8,767 bases of DNA from a bacterium (GTDB lineage: Bacteria; Pseudomonadota; Gammaproteobacteria; Burkholderiales; Thiobacteraceae), in contig DAIAMA010000039.1 of the NCBI GenBank assembly GCA_027438535.1, forward strand, positions 1 to 8,767, read 5' to 3'. The translations under genes and the position numbers were made by a program. This document shows positions 1 to 8,270 of this stretch, piece by piece. How positions within the stretch are numbered: position 1 is the stretch's first letter; every line of letters starts with the position of its first letter. A model generated the notes under the pieces. It saw nothing but the letters and a program-made list of their open reading frames with translations. It did no database searches and was not told the origin of the DNA.

Positions 1-2
1 TT

Positions 3-2132
3 ACCGTCGATCCGAATCAATTCAAACCCGAGATCGTGAAGCTGGTGCAGGAGAAAAAGCAGCGCACGCTCACGCTGGAGGGCGATATCAAACTTAAGCT
101 CTTTCCCAAGCTGGGTGTGGACTTGGGCAAGACGCAGTTGTCCGAACATAACAGCGCGCGGGAATTCGCATCGGTGAATAGCGTGAAGCTCTATGTTGCC
201 TGGCTGCCGCTGTTGAAGAAAGAATTGGTGGTGGACAAGATCACGGTGGATGGGGTGCGTGCGAATCTGGTGCGTAATGCGGATGGCAGCACCAATTTCG
301 ACGATTTGCTGAGCAAGGATAAATCGGAGCAGATCAAGTTCGACATCGATGGCGTGAAAGTCTCGCATGGTGCGCTGCGTTTTGACGACCGCATGACGCG
401 GCACAAGTTTGCCATCAGCGATTTCGAAATGACGAGCGGGCGCCTGACAGACAACACGCATACCGATATCGATCTCGATTTTAACGTGGCGAGCGATAAT
501 CCGAAGCTCGCGACGCATGTGATGCTTAAAAGCGGTTTGCTGTTCTCGCTGGAAGAAAAGCGCTATGCGCTCGACGGCTTGGATATGAAGGTGAGCGGCG
601 AGGCAGCCGGTATCACCCAGCTTGATTTGCGCGCCCAGGGGGATGCGGATACCAGGATGAATCCGCAGGAGATCGCGCTCAAGGATATGAAGCTTACCCT
701 CAAAGGCACGCGCCAGACGGATAAACTGGATGTCACGCTCGACGCGCCCAAATTCCTGCTGACGGAAAATAAAGCGGAAGGGAAAAAAATGATATTGGAA
801 GCAAAAGTCGAGCAGCCGAACGGCAAGCTTGGCGCAACGCTGACCTTGCCCGATCTTTCCGGCAGCGCCAAGCAATTCCAAGTCAGCCAGTTGCGCATCG
901 ATCTCGATGGCAAGCAAGGGGACAATACAATCAAGGGTAAATTGGTGAGCCCGTTCACCGGCAGCTTGGATGCGCAAACGTTCAGCTTGCCTAAGCTCAG
1001 CGGCGATCTGGACGTGGCTAATCCTAAATTGCCGAAAGGCGGGATGAAGCTTGCCTTGGCGGGCGATGCGCGCGCCGATCTCGCCAAACAAACGGCGGCC
1101 GTGAATCTGAATGCCAAGCTTGACGAGAGCACGATCCAGGCCAAGCTCGGCGTGAGCCAATTCGCCAATCCGCGTTACGCTTTCGATGTCGCTATCGATC
1201 GGATCGATGTCGACCGCTATCTGCCGCCTCCAGGCAAGCCGAGTAAATCCGAGCCGGAAAGCCAGATCGATCTTTCGGCCTTGAAATCGATTAATGCCAG
1301 CGGCAGCATTCGAATCGGCCAGCTCAAGGTAGCCAACCTCAAATCCAGCAATGTCCGGCTCGATGTGAAAGCCGGTGGCGGCCGCGTCGCGGCGAGCCCG
1401 CTCTCGGCCAATCTCTATCAGGGGTCGATGCGCGGCGCCGTGTCGGCGACCACCAGCGCCAATCCGCAAATCGCGCTGCAACAAACCCTGAGCGGCATCA
1501 GCATCGGCCCGCTGCTCAAGGATTTGACCGATAAAGATATGCTCGAAGGACGCGGCAATGTAGCGCTGAATGTCACCATGCGCGGCCCGACCGCGAGCGC
1601 GATGAAGAAGGCGCTTAACGGCAGTGCCGCGGTGAATTTACAGGATGGCGCGATCAAGGGTGTCAATATTGCCTCCATGCTGCGCAAAGCGGAAGCGGTG
1701 GCAGGTTTGCAAAACGGTAGCCAAACCCAAACCGCCGTGAGTACTGAAAAGACCGACTTCACGGAGCTGAAGGCGACGTTCGTCATCAAGAATGGCGTGG
1801 CGCATAACAACGATCTCATTGCTAAGTCGCCGCTGCTGCGCCTCGGCGGCAACGGCGATATCGACATCGGCGCGGGAGCTATGGACTATCTCGCCAAGGT
1901 AACCGTGGTTGGCTCGCTCGAAGGCCAAGGCGGCAAAGCGCTGACGCAACTAAAAGGCGTGACCGTGCCGGTGCGCATAGCGGGTGCCTTCGATGCGCTC
2001 AAATACAGGATGGATGTCGGCGCGCTCGCCACCGAATCGGCTAAGGCTAAACTCGAACAGAAAAAAGAAGAAGTAGCCGGAAAAGTCAAAGAAAAATTAC
2101 AAGAACAGCTGAAAGGCTTGTTTGGGCACTAG
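3..2132 (+). CDS. AsmA family protein, 5'-truncated by window edge
   Basis: The reading frame is open from the first bases (first full codon at 3) with no stop upstream, so the real start lies outside. The 709 visible residues begin just after where the family's N-terminal membrane anchor would be, with the typical early AsmA pattern V-D-P-N-x-F-K then G-x-I-x-L-x-L-F-P-x-L-G (bases 6-114). The middle is a long repetitive beta-rich region with alternating hydrophobic residues. The C-terminal AsmA signature lies near bases 1515-1700 (L-x-G-x-G and G-A-I-K-G-V-N-I). The last 30 residues are a charged Lys/Glu helix. AsmA proteins are inner-membrane-anchored periplasmic proteins of the bridge-like lipid-transfer type, linked to outer-membrane lipid homeostasis. 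Known E. coli AsmA has about 617 residues, so this one is longer. mutY follows after 19 bases on the same strand, suggesting one transcript. The family call is firm; the exact substrate is unknown. Confidence 0.92.
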   Translation, partial: TVDPNQFKPEIVKLVQEKKQRTLTLEGDIKLKLFPKLGVDLGKTQLSEHNSAREFASVNSVKLYVAWLPLLKKELVVDKITVDGVRANLVRNADGSTNFDDLLSKDKSEQIKFDIDGVKVSHGALRFDDRMTRHKFAISDFEMTSGRLTDNTHTDIDLDFNVASDNPKLATHVMLKSGLLFSLEEKRYALDGLDMKVSGEAAGITQLDLRAQGDADTRMNPQEIALKDMKLTLKGTRQTDKLDVTLDAPKFLLTENKAEGKKMILEAKVEQPNGKLGATLTLPDLSGSAKQFQVSQLRIDLDGKQGDNTIKGKLVSPFTGSLDAQTFSLPKLSGDLDVANPKLPKGGMKLALAGDARADLAKQTAAVNLNAKLDESTIQAKLGVSQFANPRYAFDVAIDRIDVDRYLPPPGKPSKSEPESQIDLSALKSINASGSIRIGQLKVANLKSSNVRLDVKAGGGRVAASPLSANLYQGSMRGAVSATTSANPQIALQQTLSGISIGPLLKDLTDKDMLEGRGNVALNVTMRGPTASAMKKALNGSAAVNLQDGAIKGVNIASMLRKAEAVAGLQNGSQTQTAVSTEKTDFTELKATFVIKNGVAHNNDLIAKSPLLRLGGNGDIDIGAGAMDYLAKVTVVGSLEGQGGKALTQLKGVTVPVRIAGAFDALKYRMDVGALATESAKAKLEQKKEEVAGKVKEKLQEQLKGLFGH

Positions 2133-2151
2133 GCTCGCGGCACAAGTCCCC

Positions 2152-3180
2152 ATGTCTGATTTTGCGCGGCACGTGATTGTTTGGCAGCGGCAACATGGCC
2201 GCCATGATCTTCCTTGGCAGAACACGCGCGATCCGTATCGCATCTGGGTGTCCGAGATCATGTTGCAGCAGACCCAAGTAGCAACCGTGATTCCGTATTA
2301 CCGGCGCTTCATGATGCGCTTTCCCGATATCGCGAGTCTTGCGGCGGCGCCTGAGGACGCGGTACTCGCGCAGTGGAGCGGGCTAGGCTACTACTCGCGC
2401 GCCCGCAATTTGCATGCGGCGGTGCAGCGTATTATCGAACGGCACCAGGGCATCTTTCCCCAAGCGATTGACGCTATCGTCGCCTTGCCCGGTATTGGGC
2501 CTTCCACTGCGGCAGCGATTGCTGCGTTCGCATTCGGTGCGCGCGGCACCATTCTCGACGGCAACGTGAAGCGCGTGTTGGCGCGCTGTTTTGGCATGGA
2601 AGGTTTCCCCGGCGACAAAGCGGTGGAAGCTCGATTGTGGGCGCTCGCGCAATCCTTGCTGCCGCACGCGGACATCGAATGTTATACCCAGGCTTTGATG
2701 GATATGGGCGCAACGCTCTGTACCCGTACCAAGCCGCGTTGCGCCGCGTGCCCCGTAAGCGAAATGTGCATTGCCCGGCGCGAGGGGCGCATCGCGCAAT
2801 TGCCGGGCCGCAAGCCGAGAAAAGCCTTACCCGAACGCACAACCGTGATGCTGATTTTGCGGCACGGTGATGAAATATTGTTGGAGAAGCGCGCGCCTAA
2901 AGGTATTTGGGGAGGCTTGTGGAGCTTTCCCGAGGTGGCGCGCGACACGATACTGGACGATTATTTGCGCGCACGCTGCGGCTCGCATGCGCGGCGTGTC
3001 ATGCGGCTGGCGCCGTTCACGCATGCGTTCACGCATTTCCGTTTGACCATCGATGCGCTTCTGGTGGATATCGCTAAACCCATGGCGAGCGGCCTGGGTG
3101 CGATGTGGCTCGATCTTGAAGCCGCGCGTGGCGCGGCTTTGCCCTCGCCGGTACGGCGGCTACTCGATGCCGTAGCCTAA
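2152..3180 (+). CDS. mutY: A/G-specific adenine DNA glycosylase MutY
   Basis: MutY removes adenine mispaired with 8-oxoguanine, preventing G:C to T:A mutations. The 342-residue product is close to E. coli MutY (350). Visible in order: the catalytic Glu in W-V-S-E-I-M-L-Q-Q-T-Q (E35), the G-L-G-Y-Y element (79-81 region), the helix-hairpin-helix L-P-G-I-G-P-S-T-A (112-120), the catalytic Asp in I-L-D-G-N-V-K-R-V (D136), and an intact [4Fe-4S] loop C190-x6-C197-x2-C200-x5-C206. A C-terminal NUDIX-like domain for 8-oxoG recognition covers about 228-342 (G-I-W-G-G-L-W-S-F-P-E at 251-261). The lesion-recognition loop reads F293-T-H instead of the F-S-H of E. coli. I chose ATG at 2152 because the product then begins like known MutY proteins. 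An in-frame TTG at 2122 would add ten unlike residues and overlap the upstream gene. No clear Shine-Dalgarno precedes 2152, so coupling to the AsmA gene is possible. The stop overlaps the end of the opposing c-di-GMP gene. Confidence 0.97.
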   Translation: MSDFARHVIVWQRQHGRHDLPWQNTRDPYRIWVSEIMLQQTQVATVIPYYRRFMMRFPDIASLAAAPEDAVLAQWSGLGYYSRARNLHAAVQRIIERHQGIFPQAIDAIVALPGIGPSTAAAIAAFAFGARGTILDGNVKRVLARCFGMEGFPGDKAVEARLWALAQSLLPHADIECYTQALMDMGATLCTRTKPRCAACPVSEMCIARREGRIAQLPGRKPRKALPERTTVMLILRHGDEILLEKRAPKGIWGGLWSFPEVARDTILDDYLRARCGSHARRVMRLAPFTHAFTHFRLTIDALLVDIAKPMASGLGAMWLDLEAARGAALPSPVRRLLDAVA

Positions 3181-5054
3181 ATTGGCGCCGACTGTTTCGC
3201 GAGTAAGGCGCGGAAAGCTTCGGCCGGCATCGGTTTCGCGATGAGATAGCCTTGCGCCTGATGACAGCCGGCGTGAGCGAGCCAGTCGTATTGTTCCTGT
3301 GTCTCGACGTCTTCGGCGATAGTTTGCAGGCCTAAGCTGGCACCCATGCGGACGATGGTGGCGGCGATGGCGCTGGCATCCGCGCTCTGCGGAATATCGG
3401 CTACGAATGAGCGATCGATTTTGAGCTTATCGATCGGCAATTGCCGCAAATACGTCAAGCTGGAATAGCCGGTGCCGAAATCGTCGATCGCGAATTTGAC
3501 GCCCAGCGCATGCAGCGCTTCGAAGGCGCTGCGCGTCGCCGCCGTGTCGCGCATGATGGTATTCTCAGTGAGCTCGAGTTCCAGCCGCGCCGGCGCAAGT
3601 CCGGTTTCGGTCAGCGCGGCTTCTACTAAATTCACGAGGTCAAGCTGGCGCAACTGCACCGCGGAGAGGTTGACCGCTACGCTCGAATAATCATTCGGCG
3701 CAGACCACGACTGTGCCTCGCGGCACGCCTCGGTCAGCACCCAAGCGCCGATGGCATTGATCAACCCGGATTCTTCGGCTATCGGCATGAATCTCGCCGG
3801 GGAGACTATGCCCCATTCCGGATGCTGCCAACGCAGCAGCGCCTCGGCGCCGACGATGCGCCCGCTAGGCAAATCCACTTGCGGCTGATAGTGCAAGGAC
3901 AGCTCCTGGCGTTCCAGCGCGCGGCGCAAGGCGTTCTCCAACGCCAGGCGTTCGGCGGTATTGCTGTTCATGTCGGCAGTGAAGAATTGAAAATTGTTGC
4001 GGCCCATCGCCTTTGCGCGATACAGGGCGGCATCGGCGTTTTTCAATAGCGTTGTGGCATCTGCGCCATCTTCCGGGAATAGCGCAATGCCGATGCTGGT
4101 GGAAAGATGTAGTTCATGGCCCGCCAGTATGCAAGGGTGATTCAAGGCATTGCCGATTTTATCCGCGATGAGGGCGGCGTCTTGCTGCGTGGCCAGCCGC
4201 GGTAGCGCGATGATGAATTCGTCGCCCCCTTGGCGCGCCACGATGTCGCCGGCCCGGGTCGCGGCGCGTAGCCGGTCGGCTACCGTGTCCAGCAGCAAAT
4301 CGCCAACACCGTGCCCCAGGGTGTCATTGACTATTTTGAAGCGGTCGAGATCCAGGAAAAGTACCGCCACATGCTCGTTCGCGCGGCGTGCATCGGCCAG
4401 CGATTTATTGAGTAATTCCGAAAATAGCGCGCGGTTCGGCAGGCCCGTGAGAGTATCGTGCGTGGCCATATATTCCACGCGTTCCGCCTGCGCTTTGCGT
4501 TCGGTGATGTCGGAAAAAATGGCGATGTAATGGGTAACTTCGCCACGCGGGTTTTTCACCGTATTGATGGTGAGCCATTCTGCATAAACTTCGCCGTTTT
4601 TGCGCCGATCCCAAATCTCGCCTTGCCACATGCCCTGAGTTTCGAGTGCTTGCCATAGGGCGTGGTAGAACGCCTTGTCGTGGCGGCCGGAGCTGAGTAT
4701 TTTTGGGGTTTTACCGACGATCTCCTCTGGCGCATAACCGGTGATGGCGCTAAATGCCGGATTGATTGCGACAATGATATTATTTTTATCGGAAATCAGC
4801 ATACCATTGCCGCTGGTGTCGAACACTTTTGCGGTGAGTTGATGATGCGCCGCTTCTTTTATGCGCGCGCGCCTTTCAATCAGCGCCAAGGCTAGAGCCA
4901 GTAACAGCAGTATTGGGCTGTGCCAGCTGGAGATGGGCGCCCATAAGGTAATCACGAACGCCGTACTCAGCAGCGCGATGAGAATTTCGATTCTGCGCAT
5001 TGGATTAATTGTATCTGAACGTGAAGCCAAGCGTGGCTGCAACTCACGTATCAT
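3177..5054 (-). CDS. membrane-anchored PAS-GGDEF-EAL cyclic-di-GMP synthase/phosphodiesterase
   Basis: Hybrid c-di-GMP enzyme of 625 residues (607 if started at Met19, base 5000). Two hydrophobic helices (about 23-40 and 46-59) place the N-terminus in the inner membrane, followed by one PAS sensor domain (about 72-185, ending in S-D-I-T-E-R-K). The GGDEF domain (about 188-358) has an intact active site R-Q-G-G-D-E-F (274-280) and an inhibitory I-site R-A-G-D (267-270) exactly five residues before GGDEF. The EAL domain (about 367-613) keeps E-A-L-L-R-W (404-409), N462, E-L-T-E-N (494-498), D-D-F-G-T-G-Y (524-530), K545, E581 in A-E-D-V-E-T, and Q601-G-Y. Both halves therefore look catalytically competent. 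The ligand of the PAS domain is unknown. Neither candidate start (5054 or 5000) has a clear Shine-Dalgarno. Met19 leaves a short basic tail before the first helix, which is typical, so it is a serious alternative. Divergent from ubiD, convergent with mutY. Confidence 0.95.
   Translation of the reverse strand: MIRELQPRLASRSDTINPMRRIEILIALLSTAFVITLWAPISSWHSPILLLLALALALIERRARIKEAAHHQLTAKVFDTSGNGMLISDKNNIIVAINPAFSAITGYAPEEIVGKTPKILSSGRHDKAFYHALWQALETQGMWQGEIWDRRKNGEVYAEWLTINTVKNPRGEVTHYIAIFSDITERKAQAERVEYMATHDTLTGLPNRALFSELLNKSLADARRANEHVAVLFLDLDRFKIVNDTLGHGVGDLLLDTVADRLRAATRAGDIVARQGGDEFIIALPRLATQQDAALIADKIGNALNHPCILAGHELHLSTSIGIALFPEDGADATTLLKNADAALYRAKAMGRNNFQFFTADMNSNTAERLALENALRRALERQELSLHYQPQVDLPSGRIVGAEALLRWQHPEWGIVSPARFMPIAEESGLINAIGAWVLTEACREAQSWSAPNDYSSVAVNLSAVQLRQLDLVNLVEAALTETGLAPARLELELTENTIMRDTAATRSAFEALHALGVKFAIDDFGTGYSSLTYLRQLPIDKLKIDRSFVADIPQSADASAIAATIVRMGASLGLQTIAEDVETQEQYDWLAHAGCHQAQGYLIAKPMPAEAFRALLAKQSAPI
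5049..5054 (+). promoter_or_regulatory. possible -10 element for ubiD
   Basis: TATCAT matches the sigma-70 -10 consensus TATAAT at five of six positions. It would start transcription near base 5061, giving a leader of about 23 bases before ubiD. No convincing -35 hexamer lies 16-18 bases upstream, so this is a weak call based on position and one hexamer only. The left arm of the 5051-5070 inverted repeat overlaps it, which would suit a repressor site if both are real. Confidence 0.2.
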
Positions 5055-5070
5055 GTACGCAACAACATGA
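5051..5070. repeat. short inverted repeat in the c-di-GMP gene/ubiD divergent region
   Basis: The arms TCATGT (5051-5056) and ACATGA (5065-5070) are perfect reverse complements separated by 8 bases; the match does not extend further. It lies 13 bases before the ubiD start and overlaps the upstream start candidate (5054) of the c-di-GMP gene. It could be a dimeric-regulator operator or a small hairpin in the ubiD leader. Six-base arms occur by chance at an appreciable rate in a region this size, so no function is asserted. Confidence 0.3.
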
Positions 5071-5083
5071 CCTGGACTCCAGT

Positions 5084-6547
5084 ATGAAATATACCGATTT
5101 GCGAGATTTTATCGCCCAGCTTGAAGCGCAAGGCGAATTAAAGCGGGTGGCCGTGGCGGTGAATCCGCATCTCGAAATGACCGAGGTATGCGACCGCGTG
5201 CTGCGCGCAGGCGGCCCGGCGATTCTGTTCGAGAAACCGACTGGCCACACCATCCCCGTGCTGGGAAATTTGTTCGGTACGCCCAGGCGCGTGGCGATGG
5301 GCATGGGCGAGGACGACGTGGCCGCGCTACGCGAGGTGGGGAAGCTGCTGGCTTTTCTCAAGGAGCCGGATCCGCCCAAAGGCTTGAAAGACGCGTGGGA
5401 TAAATTGCCGCTCTATAAGCAAGTACTCAATATGGCACCGAAAGAAGTTTCGCGCGCGCCGTGCCAAGATATCGTATGGGAAGGCGATGAGGTCGATCTC
5501 GGCAGGCTGCCGATTCAAACCTGCTGGCCCGGCGATGTCGCGCCGCTGATCACCTGGGGTCTGGTCGTCACGCGCGGCCCGAACAAGCCGCGCCAGAACC
5601 TGGGCATCTATCGCCAGCAGGTCGTCGCACCGAACAAGGTCATCATGCGCTGGCTGGCGCATCGCGGCGGCGCGCTGGATTTCCGCGAGTTTTGCGTCGC
5701 GCATCCCGGCGAAAAGTTTCCGCTCGCGGTCGCGCTCGGCGCCGACCCGGCAACTATTCTGGGCGCGGTCACACCGGTGCCGGACACGCTTTCCGAATAT
5801 CAATTCGCGGGCCTGTTGCGTGGCGCGAAAACCGAAGTCGTGAAATGCGTGAGCTGCGATCTGCAGGTTCCGGCCAGCGCCGAGATCGTGCTCGAAGGTT
5901 ATATCGATCCAAATGAAACCGCGCTCGAAGGCCCTTACGGAGACCATACCGGCTATTACAACGAGCAGGACAAATTTCCGGTGTTGACCATACAGCGCAT
6001 CACAACGCGCCATGACCCCATCTACCATTCGACCTATACCGGCAAGCCGCCGGATGAGCCGGCGATGCTGGGCGTTGCCTTGAACGAGGTGTTCGTGCCG
6101 CTGCTGCAAAAGCAATTTCCCGAGATCAGCGATTTTTATTTGCCGCCCGAAGGTTGCTCCTATCGCATGGCGGTGGTGAGCATGAAGAAGCAATACCCCG
6201 GGCACGCCAAGCGCGTGATGTTCGGGGTGTGGAGCTTCCTGCGCCAATTCATGTACACCAAATTCATCATCGTGGTGGACGACGATGTGAATATTCGCGA
6301 TTGGAAAGAAGTGATCTGGGCGCTCACCACGCGCGTGGACGCGGCGCGCGACACGCTGATCGTGGAAAACACACCCATCGATTATCTCGATTTCGCCAGT
6401 CCGGTTTCGGGCTTGGGCAGCAAGATGGGCATCGACGCGACGCATAAATGGAAAGGCGAAACCGCGCGCGAGTGGGGTACGCCGATCACGCGCGACGCCA
6501 ATGTGACGGCGCGCGTGGATGCGCTTTGGCCTGAACTCGGCTTATGA
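5084..6547 (+). CDS. ubiD: UbiD, 4-hydroxy-3-polyprenylbenzoate decarboxylase (prenyl-FMN dependent)
   Basis: UbiD decarboxylates 4-hydroxy-3-polyprenylbenzoate in ubiquinone biosynthesis, using prenylated FMN made by UbiX and a divalent metal. The 487-residue length matches E. coli UbiD (497). The start at ATG 5084 gives the canonical opening M-K-Y-x-D-L-R-D-F. Upstream in-frame codons back to 5009 give non-homologous residues and run into the divergent gene. From recalled E. coli UbiD annotation, shifted by three residues, the metal ligands N172 and E238 are present. So are the cofactor-contacting segments I-Y-R (175-177), R-W-L (189-191) and R-G (194-195), and the catalytic acid D287 in [11 protein letters not shown]. 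The whole set indicates a working enzyme and favours true UbiD over other decarboxylases of the superfamily, although substrate cannot be proven from sequence. No ubiX is in the window. No strong Shine-Dalgarno is visible. The gene ends 22 bases before the convergent chemoreceptor gene. Confidence 0.97.
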   Translation: MKYTDLRDFIAQLEAQGELKRVAVAVNPHLEMTEVCDRVLRAGGPAILFEKPTGHTIPVLGNLFGTPRRVAMGMGEDDVAALREVGKLLAFLKEPDPPKGLKDAWDKLPLYKQVLNMAPKEVSRAPCQDIVWEGDEVDLGRLPIQTCWPGDVAPLITWGLVVTRGPNKPRQNLGIYRQQVVAPNKVIMRWLAHRGGALDFREFCVAHPGEKFPLAVALGADPATILGAVTPVPDTLSEYQFAGLLRGAKTEVVKCVSCDLQVPASAEIVLEGYIDPNETALEGPYGDHTGYYNEQDKFPVLTIQRITTRHDPIYHSTYTGKPPDEPAMLGVALNEVFVPLLQKQFPEISDFYLPPEGCSYRMAVVSMKKQYPGHAKRVMFGVWSFLRQFMYTKFIIVVDDDVNIRDWKEVIWALTTRVDAARDTLIVENTPIDYLDFASPVSGLGSKMGIDATHKWKGETAREWGTPITRDANVTARVDALWPELGL

Positions 6548-6569
6548 ATATGCTGAAAAGACGCGGCGC

Positions 6570-8204
6570 TTAATTCGGCTGCAACTTGAAGCGGCTGACC
6601 ACCTCGTTGAGGCTTTCGGATTGCCGTTCCAGCTGTGCTGCGGTGCTGGCGGTTTCTTGCATGGCAGCGCTATTTTCCTCGACCATCTGCGCGATTTTTT
6701 CGACGTTTTTGGCGATATCATTGCTCGCGGCGCTTTGTTCCTTGAGCGCGAGCGAGATGTCATTGACTACGCCCACCACGCGTACCGCGCCGTCCTTGAT
6801 AGAACTGACAGACACGCCGGCTTGGTCGGCGAGCCGGGCGCCATCGTGCGCGCGCGTGACCGCGGTCTCCATGGTCGCCACCGCGCTGCACGTGCCGCTC
6901 TGGATGGATTCGACCATGGTTGCGATTTCCTGGGTGGCGCGCGTAGTGCGTTCCGCGAGCTGCCGTACTTCGTCGGCGACTACCGCGAAGCCGCGCCCTT
7001 GTTCGCCCGCGCGCGCGGCCTCGATCGCGGCATTGAGCGCAAGCAAGTTGGTTTGGTCGGCGATTTCTTTGATTACTTTTGTCACTTGGGAAATTTGATT
7101 CGATTTCTGCTCCAACTCCCGGATTACGCGCGCCGAATCGCCGACCGAATCGCCGATCTTACGCACGCCGTCCATGACTTCATGAATCTCCTGCGCGCCC
7201 TGGCTGGAAAGATCGCCTGCCTCGGTCGAAATAATTTGCGCTTGTTTCGCATTCTCCGCGACTTGGTCGATGCTGACGGTCATCTCTTCCACCGCCGCCG
7301 ACATCGCGGAGGTCGCCTCGGATTGATGTTGCGAACCCACCGCGATCTGGCTGGAGGCGGCGGCGAGCTGGGTCGCGGCGCTGGCCACCGATTCCGCGTG
7401 GGCGGACACTTGCCGGATGACAGTGGTCAGGCTGTCATTCATATGCTTCAACGACTGCATTAATTGCCCGGTTTCATCCTGTGTAGCGACCGTTATCTGT
7501 CCGGTCAGATCGCCCGTCGCGACCAGTTGGGCCATGCGCACGGCTTCGTTGAGCGGGCGCGTGATGCCGCGCGTGATCAACAATGCGGCCAGCGCGCCCA
7601 GTGCCATGGCGAGCGCGGTGAGCGAGAGCATGGTGATCCAGGCTCTTGTATAGGCCGCCTGCGCCTCGGCGACGAACGCTGCCGCATGCCGCACCTGGAA
7701 TTGTACTAAATCCTCCAGTGCGGCTAGCCAATCGCGCTGATTGGGGCGTACGGTTTGCAACAGCATTTGCGTAGCCTCGCTATCCTTGTTCGCTTTAGCG
7801 AGCGCCAGCACTTTTTCTATCAGCGGGTCGGTCCGGGTTTTAGCGGCATCGATTCGCGCCAGGATGGCGAGCGCTTCCGGAGAATGCGCCGCGGCATGCA
7901 ATTGCTGCTCCGCGGCCGTATATTTCGCGCGCAAGGGTGCGAGCCGTTGGGCTTCTTCCGCGATGGCCGCGTCATCGGACAGCAAGGTAATATTGCGCAC
8001 CGCGATGGCCGTTTTCAGTACTGCCGCGCGCATGGCATCGACATTACTGATTCTGGCCATATCGTTGCGCATGATGGCATCCATGTCCGTTTTCATCTCA
8101 CGCATCTGAAATAGCCCTAGCGCTACGAGGGAAATTGTGAGCGCCATCGATAGGCCAAAACCGATCCCTAGGCGCACGCTGATTCTTGCATTGGAAAGAA
8201 ACAT
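6570..8204 (-). CDS. methyl-accepting chemotaxis protein with four-helix-bundle sensor domain
   Basis: Transmembrane chemoreceptor of 544 residues. In order: a short cytoplasmic start; TM1 (about 11-33); a periplasmic, entirely helical sensor region of about 150 residues (34-187) of the 4HB_MCP type; TM2 (about 188-211); a HAMP linker (about 211-264, with I-T-R-P-L-N-E-A); and the long cytoplasmic signalling coiled coil. The kinase-contact hairpin tip is nearly invariant ([22 protein letters not shown] then [13 protein letters not shown], 380-413), so coupling to CheA/CheW is expected. Glu/Gln pairs typical of adaptation sites flank it. The tail ends R-F-K-L-Q-P-N, with no N-W-E-T-F-like pentapeptide for CheR/CheB tethering. 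ATG 8204 is supported by a Shine-Dalgarno (GAGGA, 8209-8213). A sigma-28-like promoter lies about 67 bases upstream of the start, pointing to control with late flagellar genes. The ligand cannot be inferred. Confidence 0.96.
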   Translation of the reverse strand: MFLSNARISVRLGIGFGLSMALTISLVALGLFQMREMKTDMDAIMRNDMARISNVDAMRAAVLKTAIAVRNITLLSDDAAIAEEAQRLAPLRAKYTAAEQQLHAAAHSPEALAILARIDAAKTRTDPLIEKVLALAKANKDSEATQMLLQTVRPNQRDWLAALEDLVQFQVRHAAAFVAEAQAAYTRAWITMLSLTALAMALGALAALLITRGITRPLNEAVRMAQLVATGDLTGQITVATQDETGQLMQSLKHMNDSLTTVIRQVSAHAESVASAATQLAAASSQIAVGSQHQSEATSAMSAAVEEMTVSIDQVAENAKQAQIISTEAGDLSSQGAQEIHEVMDGVRKIGDSVGDSARVIRELEQKSNQISQVTKVIKEIADQTNLLALNAAIEAARAGEQGRGFAVVADEVRQLAERTTRATQEIATMVESIQSGTCSAVATMETAVTRAHDGARLADQAGVSVSSIKDGAVRVVGVVNDISLALKEQSAASNDIAKNVEKIAQMVEENSAAMQETASTAAQLERQSESLNEVVSRFKLQPN

Positions 8205-8208
8205 GTTT

Positions 8209-8213
8209 TCCTC
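8209..8213 (-). promoter_or_regulatory. ribosome binding site of the chemoreceptor gene
   Basis: On the minus strand the bases read GAGGA, four bases before the ATG at 8204-8202 (T-G-A-G-G-A-A-A-A-C-ATG context). It is the clearest Shine-Dalgarno in the window and supports this start codon. Confidence 0.75.
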
Positions 8214-8270
8214 ATTATTTCATTGACGTGGACTAACCGTGCCATTCCGGAAAAGACTGGCCATGAGGCT

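Noticed and set aside
563..1168. Open frame of 201 codons on the minus strand within the AsmA-family gene
   Set aside because: It is Ser/Leu-rich low-information sequence opposite a well-supported reading frame and has no start signal.
2122..2151. TTG at 2122 as the mutY start
   Set aside because: It would add ten residues unlike any MutY N-terminus and overlap the AsmA-family stop; ATG 2152 gives the expected beginning and length.
5008..5013. TACAAT on the minus strand just before the alternative start of the c-di-GMP gene
   Set aside because: It matches a -10 box at five of six bases, but no -35 hexamer is present at 16-18 bases, and it would imply a leaderless message starting at the ATG; too weak to annotate.
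5327..6445. Long open frame (372 codons) on the minus strand across ubiD
   Set aside because: It lies antisense to a fully conserved UbiD, is rich in Arg/His as GC-rich shadows are, and shows no domain. The openness follows from the codon usage of ubiD.
6557..6571. Possible bidirectional terminator between ubiD and the chemoreceptor gene
   Set aside because: The stem has only five pairs with a bulged A, and there is no T-run on either strand.
6519..7463. Open frame of 314 codons on the plus strand across the chemoreceptor
   Set aside because: It is antisense to the invariant signalling domain and resembles no protein family I recognise; its composition reflects the complement of Ala/Glu/Gln-rich helices.
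8241..8267. Palindrome TTCCGGAA flanked by GGCCA/TGGC-like bases in the chemoreceptor leader
   Set aside because: The outer arms pair over only four bases with mismatched spacing, and an 8-base palindrome alone is not enough to call an operator or terminator.
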